A DNA stretch of 64,000 nt from Pseudomonas cremoricolorata (GTDB lineage: Bacteria; Pseudomonadota; Gammaproteobacteria; Pseudomonadales; Pseudomonadaceae), in the NCBI RefSeq assembly GCF_000759535.1, contig NZ_CP009455.1, positions 3,410,001 to 3,474,000 on the forward strand, written 5' to 3'. Below the pieces are notes generated by a model. The model saw only the letters and a list, made by a program, of their open reading frames with translations. It did not search any database and was not told the origin of the DNA. Both the position numbers and the translations under genes were made by a program. Positions 41,480-50,508 of this stretch are shown here, piece by piece (positions within the stretch are counted from its first letter, which is position 1; each line of letters starts with the position of its first letter).

Positions 41480-42418
41480 ATGCACTGTTCAAGCGCCCAT
41501 TTCGATGATGTCCACCTGCACGCCGGCGCCATCGTCGGCTGGCAGCAGACCTACGATCAATTGAGCGAAGGACACCCGCACACTTTCCTGCGGCACGTGA
41601 CCGGTGAGCGCTTCCAGCTCTTTCAGGAAACCCTCGACACCCGCGTGGTACAGCGCGGCAAAGCGCCAGAGGGCCGTTTGTGCCTGGCCATCCCGCTGGG
41701 GCAGGCGCGCAGCGGCATGTTCCAGGGGCAGAACCTGGGCAGCGAACAGGTGGCGTTGCTGCGCGGCGGCGAGACGTTTTTCGTCCAGGCCGAGGCGGGC
41801 ATGCGCCTGCTGGCGATCACCGTCGACCTGGCGCGCTTTGCCCGCGTGGCTGCCTTCGAACTGAGCGACGAGCAGTTGCACCGCCTGGGCCACAGCACCC
41901 GGCTGCAAGTGCCTGCCGCGCAGTTGCAGCAGGCGACCCAGCGCTTGCAGCGACTGCTCGAGGTGCACGACCACGCGCTCGACGAGCGCTGGGTCGAGCA
42001 GCAGGTGCTGGAGGCCTTGCTCGATGTGCTGGGGCAGGCCGACGACATCAGCCGCCGGCGCAGTGGCAACAAGGCGGTAGGTGCGTACCTGGTACGTCGC
42101 TGCCAGGAACTGGTGATGGCCCAGGCCGATGAGCCGCTGGGCATTCTTGAGCTGTGCGAGCAATTGAAGGTCAGCCGCCGCACCCTGCAAAGCGCCTTTC
42201 ACGATGCCACCGGCATGCGCCCGGTCGAATACCTGCGAGCCGTGCGCCTGAACGAAGCGCGGCGCCGCCTGCGCGACCAGCCAGCGCCAGACACCAGTGT
42301 CTCGCGGGTCGCCAACGACCTGGGTTTCACCCACCTCAGCCATTTCGCCGTGCAGTACAAGCGCCTGTTCGGTGAGCGGCCATCGCACACCCTTGGCGCG
42401 GCGGCTGGGGCGCACTGA
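41480..42418 (+). CDS. AraC-family transcriptional regulator (EutR/oxidase-operon type)
   Basis: A 312-residue protein from ATG 41480. The N-terminal 190 residues form an AraC sensor domain of the EutR-like group. The C-terminal AraC helix-turn-helix domain has ILELCEQLKVSRRTLQSAFH and VSRVANDLGFTHLSHFAVQY with RLFGERPSHTL. An in-frame ATG at 41342 would add 46 residues with no family resemblance. It is followed by a terminator palindrome and then by the amine-oxidation genes, which it probably activates in the presence of their amine. Confidence 0.82.
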   Translation: MHCSSAHFDDVHLHAGAIVGWQQTYDQLSEGHPHTFLRHVTGERFQLFQETLDTRVVQRGKAPEGRLCLAIPLGQARSGMFQGQNLGSEQVALLRGGETFFVQAEAGMRLLAITVDLARFARVAAFELSDEQLHRLGHSTRLQVPAAQLQQATQRLQRLLEVHDHALDERWVEQQVLEALLDVLGQADDISRRRSGNKAVGAYLVRRCQELVMAQADEPLGILELCEQLKVSRRTLQSAFHDATGMRPVEYLRAVRLNEARRRLRDQPAPDTSVSRVANDLGFTHLSHFAVQYKRLFGERPSHTLGAAAGAH

Positions 42419-42452
42419 TTCGAGGAACGCTCGCCAGGGTTGAAAAATAAGC

Positions 42453-42472
42453 GGGGCGTTGATCAACGCCCC
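42453..42472. terminator. Terminator after the AraC gene: perfect 20-bp palindrome
   Basis: GGGGCGTTGATCAACGCCCC forms an 8-bp GC-rich stem with a GATC loop. A run of A on the left side makes it a strong terminator for leftward transcription and a fair one for rightward transcription. Confidence 0.65.
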
Positions 42473-42683
42473 CTGTGTTATCCATTGACCTGCAAATAAT
42501 CCCCTTGCCCCTCGCCATGCACTGTTGCCGATTCGGGATAGCTGCTTATCGGCCCGCTCCTTATCATCGATCTCAGTCCTTCAATCAGTCGCCAGGCGCG
42601 GCCGATTGAAACGGGTCGTCAAAGAACAGGCCTGCATTCCATAACGGCCTTTCTATTTTCCGAAGTTCGGAGCCTGGCTGAGC

Positions 42684-43823
42684 ATGAACCACAATACTAA
42701 GATCGACTTCATCTACTTGTCCGAACAGGACATGATCCGCGCCGGCGTTACCGACATGCTCGGTTGCGTCAATACCATGGAAGAGATGTTTGGCCTGTTG
42801 TACCACGGTGATTACCGCATGGCCGGGCCGAATAACGATTCCCACGGCGCGATGGTCATCTTTCCCGAGAATTCGCCATTCCCCAACATGCCCAAGCCCA
42901 CCGCCGACCGGCGCATGATGGCCATGCCGGCGTACCTGGGTGGCAACTTCTGCACCGCCGGGGTGAAGTGGTATGGCTCGAACATCGCCAACCGCGAAAA
43001 AGGCCTGCCGCGCTCGATTCTGATGTTCACCCTCAACGACCCGGACACCGGCGCGCCGCTGGCGCACATGTCGGCCAACCTGCTGTCGGCCTACCGCACC
43101 GGCGCCATTCCGGGTGTCGGTGCGCGGCATCTGGCGCGCAAGGACTCGCGCGTCATCGGCCTGCTCGGCCCAGGGGTGATGGGCAAGACCACCGTGGCTG
43201 CGTTCATGGCCGTGTGCCCGAACATCGACACGCTGAAGATCAAGGGCCGCGGCGCGCACAACCTGAACAACTTCGTCGAGTGGGTCAGGCAGACGTACCC
43301 GCAGATCACCACCGTCACGGTGGTCGACAGCATCGAGGCAGTGGTGCGCGATTCCGACCTGGTGACATTCTGCAACTCGTGCGCCACCGGTGACGTCAGC
43401 CAATACCCGATGATCGAGCGTGCCTGGGTCAAACCCGGCGCCTTCCTGGCCATGCCCGCCGCTACCAACATGGACGAGGGCATGGAGCAGGACGACGTGC
43501 GCAAGGTGGTCGACAACACCGGCCTGTACCAGGCCTGGCATGAAGAACTGCCCAAACCCGGCCATCAGCATGTGCCGCTGCTGGGGGTGCGTTTTCTCGA
43601 CATGATCGATGAAGGCAAGTTGCGCCTCGAGCAAATCGAAGACCTCGGCAAGATCATTGCCGGTGAAGCACCTGCGCGCACTAACGATGAAGAAATCATC
43701 GTCCTGTCGGTCGGCGGCATGCCGGTCGAAGATGTCGCCTGGGGCACCGTCATCTATCGCAATGCGGTGGCGCAGAACATTGGCGTGAAGTTGAACTTGT
43801 GGGACGTGCCGGCGCTGAGCTGA
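42684..43823 (+). CDS. Tyramine-oxidase-subunit-B-like protein (ornithine cyclodeaminase/mu-crystallin family)
   Basis: A 379-residue protein of the OCD/mu-crystallin family: ADRRMMAMPAYLGGNFCTAG, SANLLSAYRTGAIPGVGARH, then a Rossmann motif IGLLGPGVMGKTTVAAF. Proteins of this exact type, annotated in Pseudomonas as tyramine oxidase subunit B, travel with a RidA protein and a FAD oxidase, as here. They are required for aromatic amine oxidation, though OCD-family members normally handle imines and amino acids. In this island the amine could be tryptamine, with the aldehyde dehydrogenase next door continuing to indole-3-acetate. GGAG lies upstream of ATG. Confidence 0.78.
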   Translation: MNHNTKIDFIYLSEQDMIRAGVTDMLGCVNTMEEMFGLLYHGDYRMAGPNNDSHGAMVIFPENSPFPNMPKPTADRRMMAMPAYLGGNFCTAGVKWYGSNIANREKGLPRSILMFTLNDPDTGAPLAHMSANLLSAYRTGAIPGVGARHLARKDSRVIGLLGPGVMGKTTVAAFMAVCPNIDTLKIKGRGAHNLNNFVEWVRQTYPQITTVTVVDSIEAVVRDSDLVTFCNSCATGDVSQYPMIERAWVKPGAFLAMPAATNMDEGMEQDDVRKVVDNTGLYQAWHEELPKPGHQHVPLLGVRFLDMIDEGKLRLEQIEDLGKIIAGEAPARTNDEEIIVLSVGGMPVEDVAWGTVIYRNAVAQNIGVKLNLWDVPALS

Positions 43824-43850
43824 GTGCGACATTGATCAAGGAGTTATTTC

Positions 43851-44273
43851 GTGACTGACATCATCAAAGTTAAAACCGGTTCCAAGTACGAAGAGATGGG
43901 AAGTTACTCGCGACTGGTCGCGGTGGACAATTGGATTCATGTGTCCAATACCGCTGGCCGTCATCCGCAGACCAAGGAAATCTCCGACGACCTGATCGAG
44001 CAGACCCACCAGGTGTTCGCCAATATCGAAGCGGCACTGGCCGCAGTCGATGCCAGCCTGGCCGATGTGGTGTGTTCGCGGGTATTCATCCAGAACCCGG
44101 CGGATGTGGCCCAGGTGATGGGCGTGGTCGGTGAGAAATTCCGCGGCATCGATCCGGCCAGCACGGTGACCTGCCCGCCGCTGGGTTCGACCGTCTACAA
44201 AGTCGAGCTGGAAGTCACCGCCTACCGCGGTGCCGGGCGCGCCAACGTCACCCGCATCAACCTGGGCCAGTAA
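43851..44273 (+). CDS. RidA/YjgF family protein
   Basis: A 140-residue protein starting at GTG 43851 with AAGGAG upstream. RidA hallmarks: IHVSNTAGRHPQ, QVFANIEAALAAVDASLADV, and RVFIQNPADV, with STVTCPPLGSTVYKVELEVT near the C-terminus. RidA proteins hydrolyse reactive imines or enamines to ketones or aldehydes. Placed between the OCD-like protein and a FAD amine oxidase, it fits hydrolysis of the imine made by amine oxidation. Confidence 0.88.
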   Translation: MTDIIKVKTGSKYEEMGSYSRLVAVDNWIHVSNTAGRHPQTKEISDDLIEQTHQVFANIEAALAAVDASLADVVCSRVFIQNPADVAQVMGVVGEKFRGIDPASTVTCPPLGSTVYKVELEVTAYRGAGRANVTRINLGQ

Positions 44274-44316
44274 GACTGGTCCGGCGTCTTTTCTTCCCCT
44301 GCATCGAGTTCAGTCC

Positions 44317-45612
44317 ATGGCACCGACCATCGCCCCCGTAAACACCTCCCAACAGCTGCCGCGCGAGACTACGGTGGTGATCATCGGCGGCGGCATCATC
44401 GGGCTGACCGCAGCTTTGGCGCTGAGCGAGCGCGGTATCCCGGTGCTGGTGCTGGAAAAGGGCCGCATCGCCGCCGAGCAGTCATCGCGTAACCTGGGCT
44501 GGATTCGCAAGACCAGCCGCCACAGCCACGACATTCCCCTGGCCCAGGCGGCCGACCGGTTGTGGGCGGGGATGCCGGAGCGGGTCGGCGCTGATGTCGG
44601 CTACCGCCAGGCCGGGATCATGTTCGTCGCCCGCAACAGCGCGCAGATGGCCATGCACGAGGGCTGGATGCACAGTGTTGGCGGGCTCGATCTGGATTCG
44701 CGACTGCTCAGCCGGCGCGAGATCGAACAACTGGTGCCGGGGGGGCGCGAGCCATGGGTCGGTGGCATCTACACCGGCTCCGATGGCCGTGCCGAACCGA
44801 CCCTCGCTTCCAGTGCCATTGCCGCTGCGGCCATGGCCAAGGGCGCGATCATCGTCGAACAGTGCGCGGTGCGTGCGCTGGTGCGCTCGGCGGGGCAGGT
44901 CAGTGGCGTGCTCACCGAGGTCGGCGAGGTGCGCTGCAGCCAAGTGCTTTTGGCCGGTGGGTTGTGGTCGCGGCGCTTCCTGGGCAACGAAGGCGTGAGC
45001 TTGCCGACCTTGCCGCTGATCTGCTCGGTGATGCGCACCGCGCCAATGGCCGGGCCGACCGAAATCGCCGTCGGTGCGCCGGATTTCTCGTTCCGCAAGC
45101 ACAAGGAGGGCGGCTTCATCGTCACCCAGCGCGGCGCCCTGGATGCCTCGCTGACCCTCGATCACTTCCTGCTGGCGCCCAAATACATGCCCGCGCTACG
45201 TGCCCAGCGCAGTTTTCTGCGCGTAGGCGTGGGCCGCGACCTGTTCGCCGACCTGGCCCTGGCGCGGCGCTGGCGGGGCGACCAGGTGTCGCCGTTCGAG
45301 AAGGTGCGCATCAAAGACCCACAGGCCAACCCCAAACTCAACGATGAGGCCTTGCGCAACCTGCGCGCCGCCTGGCCGGTGTTCGAGCAGGCGACAGTCG
45401 AGCAGGCCTGGGCCGGCACCATCGACATCACCCCCGATTCCAACCCGGTGATCGGTCCGGTGGCGGCTATTCCGGGGCTGACCGTGGCCACCGGCTTCTC
45501 CGGCCACGGCTTCGGCACCTCACCGGCTGCCGGGCAACTGGCCGCCGACCTGGTATCCGGGCAGACGCCGATCATCGATCCTGCGCCGTATCATTTCGAC
45601 CGTTTCGTCTGA
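44317..45612 (+). CDS. FAD-dependent oxidoreductase (DAO family), putative amine oxidase subunit
   Basis: A 431-residue flavoprotein with an N-terminal dinucleotide-binding motif (VVIIGGGIIGLTAALALSER) and an ADP-binding Glu (VLVLEKG). The C-terminal FAD contact is IPGLTVATGFSGHGFGTSPA. It belongs to the glycine/D-amino-acid oxidase-like family that deaminates primary or secondary amines. It follows the tyramine-oxidase-B-like and RidA genes with short gaps, so the three form a set that oxidises an amine and clears the imine. Start ATG 44317 has only a weak ribosome binding site. Confidence 0.85.
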   Translation: MAPTIAPVNTSQQLPRETTVVIIGGGIIGLTAALALSERGIPVLVLEKGRIAAEQSSRNLGWIRKTSRHSHDIPLAQAADRLWAGMPERVGADVGYRQAGIMFVARNSAQMAMHEGWMHSVGGLDLDSRLLSRREIEQLVPGGREPWVGGIYTGSDGRAEPTLASSAIAAAAMAKGAIIVEQCAVRALVRSAGQVSGVLTEVGEVRCSQVLLAGGLWSRRFLGNEGVSLPTLPLICSVMRTAPMAGPTEIAVGAPDFSFRKHKEGGFIVTQRGALDASLTLDHFLLAPKYMPALRAQRSFLRVGVGRDLFADLALARRWRGDQVSPFEKVRIKDPQANPKLNDEALRNLRAAWPVFEQATVEQAWAGTIDITPDSNPVIGPVAAIPGLTVATGFSGHGFGTSPAAGQLAADLVSGQTPIIDPAPYHFDRFV

Positions 45613-45618
45613 ACCGGC

Positions 45619-46422
45619 TCAGGCCTTCTGCGCGACCAGGGTGTAGCACATCGGCACTTGCCGTTCGCCACCCTGTTCGTACAGATCGTAGAGGTCCTCG
45701 CGGTTGGAGTGGGCGTACTCCGCGAAGCCGCGTAAGTGCAGTCCCGCAGCCAGAAGCCCGTTGAATAGATCACCGAGGGTGTACAGGTGCCAGTACGAGG
45801 GTAGGCCGATGGCCTGGCCTTGTCCCTCGTAGACGATGGCGCCGTCCTCGACCAGTGGTTCGCGCTGGAAGTACGAACGGGCCACCTGCCAAGGGTCGGC
45901 GGCGCTGGGTTCGAACACCTCCAGGAACGGGTGAGTTTCGTAGATCACCAGATGCCCGCCCGGCACCAGGGTGCTGGCGACATGGCGCAGGAACGCGCCC
46001 AGATCCGGCATCCAGTTGAGTACGCCGATGGTGATCAGCGCCACATCGAAGTGCTGCGTGAGCGAGGCTGGCAGGTGATGAATATCCGCTTCGATGAAGG
46101 TCGGCGCATGGGGTGACAGCGCGCTCAGTGCCTGCGCGTGCTCAAGGAACGCTGCCGACTGATCGACCCCGACCGCCTCGCGCGCACCCAGCGCGAACAG
46201 CGACAGCACCTCGCGGCCATTGTTGCAGCCCAGCTGGATAACCCGCTTGCCGCTCAGGTCGAGCTGGCTGAGCAGAGTATTGAGTGTGGCGTCGAAGCAG
46301 TTGAAGCGCTCGTTGCGCACCGCATCGCACAGCCGCTGCCAGGCGGGCGTATCGCGGTGTTGCGGGGCAGAAGCGTTCCAGGCCTCGCGGTTATGGGCAA
46401 TCACATCATCGGTGCAGGGCAT
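45619..46422 (-). CDS. Class I SAM-dependent methyltransferase
   Basis: A 267-residue protein with a Rossmann-like methyltransferase fold: VIQLGCNNGREVLSLFALGA (motif I), AVGVDQSAAFLEHAQALSAL, IEADIHHLP (motif II), LITIGVLNWMPDLGAFLRHV and LVPGGHLVIYETHP. AGGAG lies 12 bases upstream of ATG 46422. It is convergent with the FAD oxidase gene. The acceptor substrate is unknown. Confidence 0.85.
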   Translation of the reverse strand: MPCTDDVIAHNREAWNASAPQHRDTPAWQRLCDAVRNERFNCFDATLNTLLSQLDLSGKRVIQLGCNNGREVLSLFALGAREAVGVDQSAAFLEHAQALSALSPHAPTFIEADIHHLPASLTQHFDVALITIGVLNWMPDLGAFLRHVASTLVPGGHLVIYETHPFLEVFEPSAADPWQVARSYFQREPLVEDGAIVYEGQGQAIGLPSYWHLYTLGDLFNGLLAAGLHLRGFAEYAHSNREDLYDLYEQGGERQVPMCYTLVAQKA

Positions 46423-46596
46423 GGCGTCGATCACTCCTGTTGATCCGGCGTTTGGGGGACGCGCCGATGGTGGCCAGCGGACCGCATTCCTGCAAGCGCC
46501 TGGTGCTGGCATTAGTTAAGTACCCGTTCCAGTGTGAGGAGCTTGCCTAGAGTGACGCCGGCCACTTCCGGCCGTCTTTCTCTGGAGTCTTCCCGC

Positions 46597-47583
46597 ATGG
46601 ACACCCTCTATTCTTTCAGCGACAGTGATGTCACCCAAGCGTTTGAAACCTTGGCTACCACGCTGTTCGATACCACCCGTGACAGCGAGTGCGAAACTTG
46701 CCCTCCAGCGCCCAAGCTGCTGATCGTGGCCGGCGCGCAGGGCTCGGGCAAGACCTACCTGCTAGAGAACAGCCTGCTGCCCAGCGGGCGCTACGACAAC
46801 TACGTGCGCCTGTACCTGCCGACGTTTCGCGAACTGCATCCGCACTACGCAGCGATGCAGGCGCACGGCACGCTGCATGTCTACGAGCACACCGAGGCGT
46901 TCGTCTGGGCACTGGGCAGGCGGGTGTTCCAGTATGCCTTCGACAATCAGTACAACATCATCATGGAAACCGCACTGGATAGCCCGCTGTTCGCGCAATT
47001 TCCACCGGCTGCGGTGGAGCAGGGCTACCAGTTCGAGGTGCACATGATCGCCTGCCAGAAAGTCTTCAGCCATTGGTCCACCCTGGACCGCTGTATCAAG
47101 AGCCTGGCCCGTGACGAGCTGGAGCGCTTCGTGCCGCTGTCGAGCATCGAGGCCTCACAGCTCAACGCCCGGGCCATCCTCGATGCCTTCGAAAATGCCT
47201 GCCTGCAAGTGCCCGGCTCGCAGATCACCCTTTACCACCGTGGTTTCGACACCAACCTGCAGAGCCAGCCGCTGTGCCACAGTCGCTGCGTCAACCCCAG
47301 CGAACTGCTGCCGCAAGCCGATTACCAGGGCGTGCCATTCATCACCCTGCCGCAGCTCAACCCGTCCTTCGAGATTCGTCGCGACCCACAGGCCAATGCG
47401 CCGTGCAGCTATCTGCAATATGCCCAGGTGGTGCATGCCGGCATCATCGAGGCGGCGCAGCGCCAGCACTTGGTGCAGGCCTGCTGCAACAGCCTGGCGC
47501 GTGCCCAGGCGCAGATGCCCAAGGTGCCGGCGTCGGTGTTTCGTGAGCTGAGCCTGTACGTGCTCACCTACGTGTATCCCTGA
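46597..47583 (+). CDS. Orphan zeta-toxin-like kinase family protein
   Basis: A 328-residue cytosolic protein. A Walker A motif GAQGSGKT sits at residues 46-53 in a beta strand-loop-helix context (KLLIVAGAQGSGKTYLLENS). The sequence also carries NYVRLYLPTFRELHPHY and NIIMETALDSP, the pattern of zeta toxin family P-loop kinases that phosphorylate UDP-activated sugars. No epsilon-like antitoxin is adjacent: the neighbours are a methyltransferase on the other strand and a ThDP enzyme. It may be a self-contained or chromosomally tamed member. ATG 46597 has GGAG upstream. Confidence 0.7.
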   Translation: MDTLYSFSDSDVTQAFETLATTLFDTTRDSECETCPPAPKLLIVAGAQGSGKTYLLENSLLPSGRYDNYVRLYLPTFRELHPHYAAMQAHGTLHVYEHTEAFVWALGRRVFQYAFDNQYNIIMETALDSPLFAQFPPAAVEQGYQFEVHMIACQKVFSHWSTLDRCIKSLARDELERFVPLSSIEASQLNARAILDAFENACLQVPGSQITLYHRGFDTNLQSQPLCHSRCVNPSELLPQADYQGVPFITLPQLNPSFEIRRDPQANAPCSYLQYAQVVHAGIIEAAQRQHLVQACCNSLARAQAQMPKVPASVFRELSLYVLTYVYP

Positions 47584-47606
47584 GCGATCTGCAATCGAGG
47601 TCACGG

Positions 47607-47651
47607 GCAGATGGCGAGGCGGGTGCCCAGACGCTGTGGCTCGCCATCTGC
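47607..47651 (+). terminator. 12-bp perfect inverted repeat after the zeta-like gene
   Basis: GCAGATGGCGAG at 47607-47618 and CTCGCCATCTGC at 47640-47651 with a 21-base loop. Followed by GTTAACATTTCT. Probable transcription terminator. Confidence 0.55.
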
Positions 47652-47749
47652 GTTAACATTTCTCTGAACACCCCATCGCCATGCCCGGTCACAACCTCCA
47701 CGTACCTGTCTTACACACACCGCACACGCAGCTACCGAGGATCTGGGCC

Positions 47750-49543
47750 ATGACCATCACCGTAGGCGACTTCCTGATCGAGCGACTCACCCAGTGGGGT
47801 GTCACGCGCATCTTTGGCTACCCGGGCGACGGCATCAACGGGGTGTTCGGCGCCATGCGTCGGGCGCCGGGAAAGATCGAGTTCGTGCAATGCCGGCATG
47901 AAGAAATGGCCGCGTTCATGGCCAGCGCCCATGCCAAGTTCACCGGCGAGCTGGGGGTGTGCATCGCCACCTCCGGGCCAGGGGCTTCGCACCTGCTGAC
48001 CGGCCTGTACGACGCGCGCATGGACCACATGCCGGTGCTGGCGATTGCCGGGCAGCAAGCGCGCACCGCCATCGGCGGTCATTACCAGCAAGAGCTGGAC
48101 CTGCTGTCGATGTTCAAGGATGTCTCCGGGGCCTTCGTGCAACAGGCGTCCGAGGTGTCGCAGGTGCGCCACCTGCTCGATCGCGCGGTGCGCATCGCCA
48201 TTGGCGAGCGCCGCGTCACCACCTTGATTTTGCCCAACGACCTGCAAGACCTGCCCTACGAAGAACCCGCCCGCGCCCACGGCACGGTGCATTCCGGGGT
48301 GGGTTACAGCCGGCCGAAAACCGTGCCCTACGAGCACGACCTGGAGCGCGCCGCGCAGGTGCTCAACGAGGGTAAGCGGGTGGCGATTCTGGTCGGTGCC
48401 GGGGCCTTGGGCGCCAGCGAGCAGGTGCGCGCCATCGCCGAAAAGCTTGGCGCCGGCGTGGCCAAGGCGTTGCTGGGCAAGGCAGTGCTGCCCGATGACC
48501 TGCCGTGGGTCACCGGCAGCATCGGGCTGCTCGGTACCGAGCCGAGCTACCAGTTGATGGAGGAGTGCGACACCCTGCTGATGATCGGCTCGGGCTTCCC
48601 CTACGCCGAATTCCTGCCCAAGGAAGGCCAGGCCCGCGGCGTACAGATCGACATCAGCCCGGGCATGCTCAGCCTGCGTTACCCGATGGAGGTGTGCCTG
48701 GCCGGTGATGCCGCCGATACCTTGAGCGCCTTGCTGCCGCTGATCGAGCGCAAGGCCGAGCGCAAGTGGCAGCAGAAGGTCGAACGCTGGCATGCGGCCT
48801 GGGACAAGAAACTGAACAAGCGTGCCCTGACCAGCGCTGACCCGATCAACCCGCAACGCGTGGTGCACGAGTTGTCGGCGCAGTTGCCGGACGCCTCGAT
48901 CATCACCAGCGACTCAGGCTCGTGCGCCAACTGGTTCGCCCGCGACCTGAAAATCCGCGAAGGCATGATGTGCTCGTTGTCGGGAGGTCTGGCCTCGATG
49001 GGCGCTGCAGTGCCCTATGCCATCGCCGCCAAGTTCGCCCATCCCGAGCGGCCGGTGATCGCCCTGGTCGGTGACGGCGCCATGCAGATGAACAACCTCG
49101 CCGAGCTGATCACCGTCGCCAAGTACTGGCAGCGCTGGGGCAATGGCCGCTGGATCTGCGCGGTGTTCAACAACGAAGACCTTAATCAGGTGACCTGGGA
49201 GCAGCGGGTGATGGAGGGCGATCCGAAGTTCTCCGCTTCCCAGGACATCCCCGATGTGCCGTATCACCTATTCGCCATTTCCATTGGCCTGAAGGGCATT
49301 TTCGTCGACCGCGAAGAAGACGTTGCCGCAGCCTGGGAAAAAGCGCTGGCCAGCGATGTGCCGGTGTTGATCGAGTTCAAGACCGATCCCAACGTCGCGC
49401 CGTTGCCGCCGCACATCAAATTGGAACAGGCGAAAAAACTCACCTCGACCCTGCTCAAGGGCGACCCGAACGAAGCGGGGATCATCAAGCAGACGGCCAA
49501 GCAGTTGCTGAGCAGTGTGCTGCCGGGCAAAAAGGGCGACTGA
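47750..49543 (+). CDS. Thiamine-diphosphate-dependent enzyme, pyruvate oxidase (PoxB)-like
   Basis: A 597-residue enzyme with the three domains of the ThDP family. The N-terminal Pyr domain has YPGDGINGVFGAM and CRHEEMAAFMAS with the catalytic Glu. The central domain contains ILVGAGALGASEQVRAIAEK. The C-terminal PP domain shows ALVGDGAMQMNN...NNEDLNQVTWE, the GDG-to-NN ThDP/Mg motif. Likely a pyruvate oxidase or a related 2-oxoacid oxidase/decarboxylase. ATG 47750 has GAGG upstream. Indolepyruvate decarboxylase would be an attractive alternative in this setting, but the sequence is closer to PoxB-type than to IpdC-type enzymes. Confidence 0.8.
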   Translation: MTITVGDFLIERLTQWGVTRIFGYPGDGINGVFGAMRRAPGKIEFVQCRHEEMAAFMASAHAKFTGELGVCIATSGPGASHLLTGLYDARMDHMPVLAIAGQQARTAIGGHYQQELDLLSMFKDVSGAFVQQASEVSQVRHLLDRAVRIAIGERRVTTLILPNDLQDLPYEEPARAHGTVHSGVGYSRPKTVPYEHDLERAAQVLNEGKRVAILVGAGALGASEQVRAIAEKLGAGVAKALLGKAVLPDDLPWVTGSIGLLGTEPSYQLMEECDTLLMIGSGFPYAEFLPKEGQARGVQIDISPGMLSLRYPMEVCLAGDAADTLSALLPLIERKAERKWQQKVERWHAAWDKKLNKRALTSADPINPQRVVHELSAQLPDASIITSDSGSCANWFARDLKIREGMMCSLSGGLASMGAAVPYAIAAKFAHPERPVIALVGDGAMQMNNLAELITVAKYWQRWGNGRWICAVFNNEDLNQVTWEQRVMEGDPKFSASQDIPDVPYHLFAISIGLKGIFVDREEDVAAAWEKALASDVPVLIEFKTDPNVAPLPPHIKLEQAKKLTSTLLKGDPNEAGIIKQTAKQLLSSVLPGKKGD

Positions 49544-49551
49544 AAGCGGTT

Positions 49552-49580
49552 GAGCCCGTCGGCGCAAGGCTGACGGGCTC
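49552..49580. terminator. Hairpin between the ThDP enzyme and the alpha/beta hydrolase
   Basis: GAGCCCGTC (49552-49560) pairs with GACGGGCTC (49572-49580), an 11-base loop between. It lies between two convergent genes, so may act in both directions. T-runs are weak. Confidence 0.5.
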
Positions 49581-49590
49581 AGGCAGGCTG

Positions 49591-50367
49591 TCAGGCTGAC
49601 TGCAGGAACCTGTCAAGCACCGGCAGCAGCCACGGCGCCTGGGTTTCATGGACCGAGTGGTCGGCGTAGGGCAGGTTCAGCAGGCGAGCGCCCGGCACCC
49701 TGTCTGCCAGTTCCACCGCGTTGCTGCGTGACACCAGATGATCGTCGTCACCGCGTACCACCAGCAGTTCTGCGGTGATGTCACGCACCGTTTCGCCTGG
49801 GTAGCCGGTGTCGCTCTCGTCCAGCCACATCGCCTTTACTGCCTCCATGAGCCTGTCGAAGCCTGGCTGGGGATTCGTCGCCTCATAGCGCTCCACCTCC
49901 GCGGTGAACATCTGGCGCCAGCGCTCGGCAGTGATCCCGGCGTACATTCCCCGCACAGGGTCATCAGCGTGCAGTGTCCAGTGCGCGCCAAGGGTCACCA
50001 GTTTGTCGACCTGCACGGCCCGAGCGGCCGCCAGACGCAAGCCAACGATCCCGCCGTCGCTGTGGCCGATGACACTGACGCGGCGCAGGTGCAGATGGTC
50101 GATCAGCGCTTCGACGTCGTGCTGCAGGCGTTGATAGGTGAGGGCGGCTGAGCCCAGCGTGGACTTGCCATGTCCACGGCTGTCGACGCTGATCAGGCGG
50201 TACTGTTGGCTCAAGTGCGGGGTGAGCGCAGTGAAGCTATCCAGAGTGCCCATTCCGCCGTGCAGCAGGAGCACGGTGGGGCCGTGGGGGTTACCCTGTT
50301 GCTCGTAATAGATACGTGCATCTCCGATCTGCAGAGAGTTGCCGTCGTGGTGATTGAAGCGCGTCAT
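49591..50367 (-). CDS. Alpha/beta hydrolase
   Basis: A 258-residue alpha/beta hydrolase. LLLHGGMGTLDSF gives the oxyanion region, GHSDGG the nucleophile elbow (Ser), RGDDDHL the acid and YADHSVHE the catalytic His. ATG 50367 is preferred as AAGGA lies at the right distance; ATG 50376 adds three residues. Substrate unknown. Soluble, no signal peptide. Confidence 0.85.
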   Translation of the reverse strand: MTRFNHHDGNSLQIGDARIYYEQQGNPHGPTVLLLHGGMGTLDSFTALTPHLSQQYRLISVDSRGHGKSTLGSAALTYQRLQHDVEALIDHLHLRRVSVIGHSDGGIVGLRLAAARAVQVDKLVTLGAHWTLHADDPVRGMYAGITAERWRQMFTAEVERYEATNPQPGFDRLMEAVKAMWLDESDTGYPGETVRDITAELLVVRGDDDHLVSRSNAVELADRVPGARLLNLPYADHSVHETQAPWLLPVLDRFLQSA

Positions 50368-50508
50368 GGGTTTCATCCTTTCCCGCGAGCTGTGGCGTTA
50401 TGCGCGGTGCATTTTACTGCGCAGCCGTTGCTGCGTGTGGTTTGATGCCTGGGCAGTGCCATTTGAGTTACCGTCTGTGCCTTGTTCCCCGCGGTGACGA
50501 TTTTCAGA

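Noticed and set aside
47750..49543. Indole-3-pyruvate decarboxylase making indoleacetaldehyde
   Set aside because: Attractive in context, but the length and motifs fit PoxB-type pyruvate oxidases better. Without alignment the specific claim cannot be supported.
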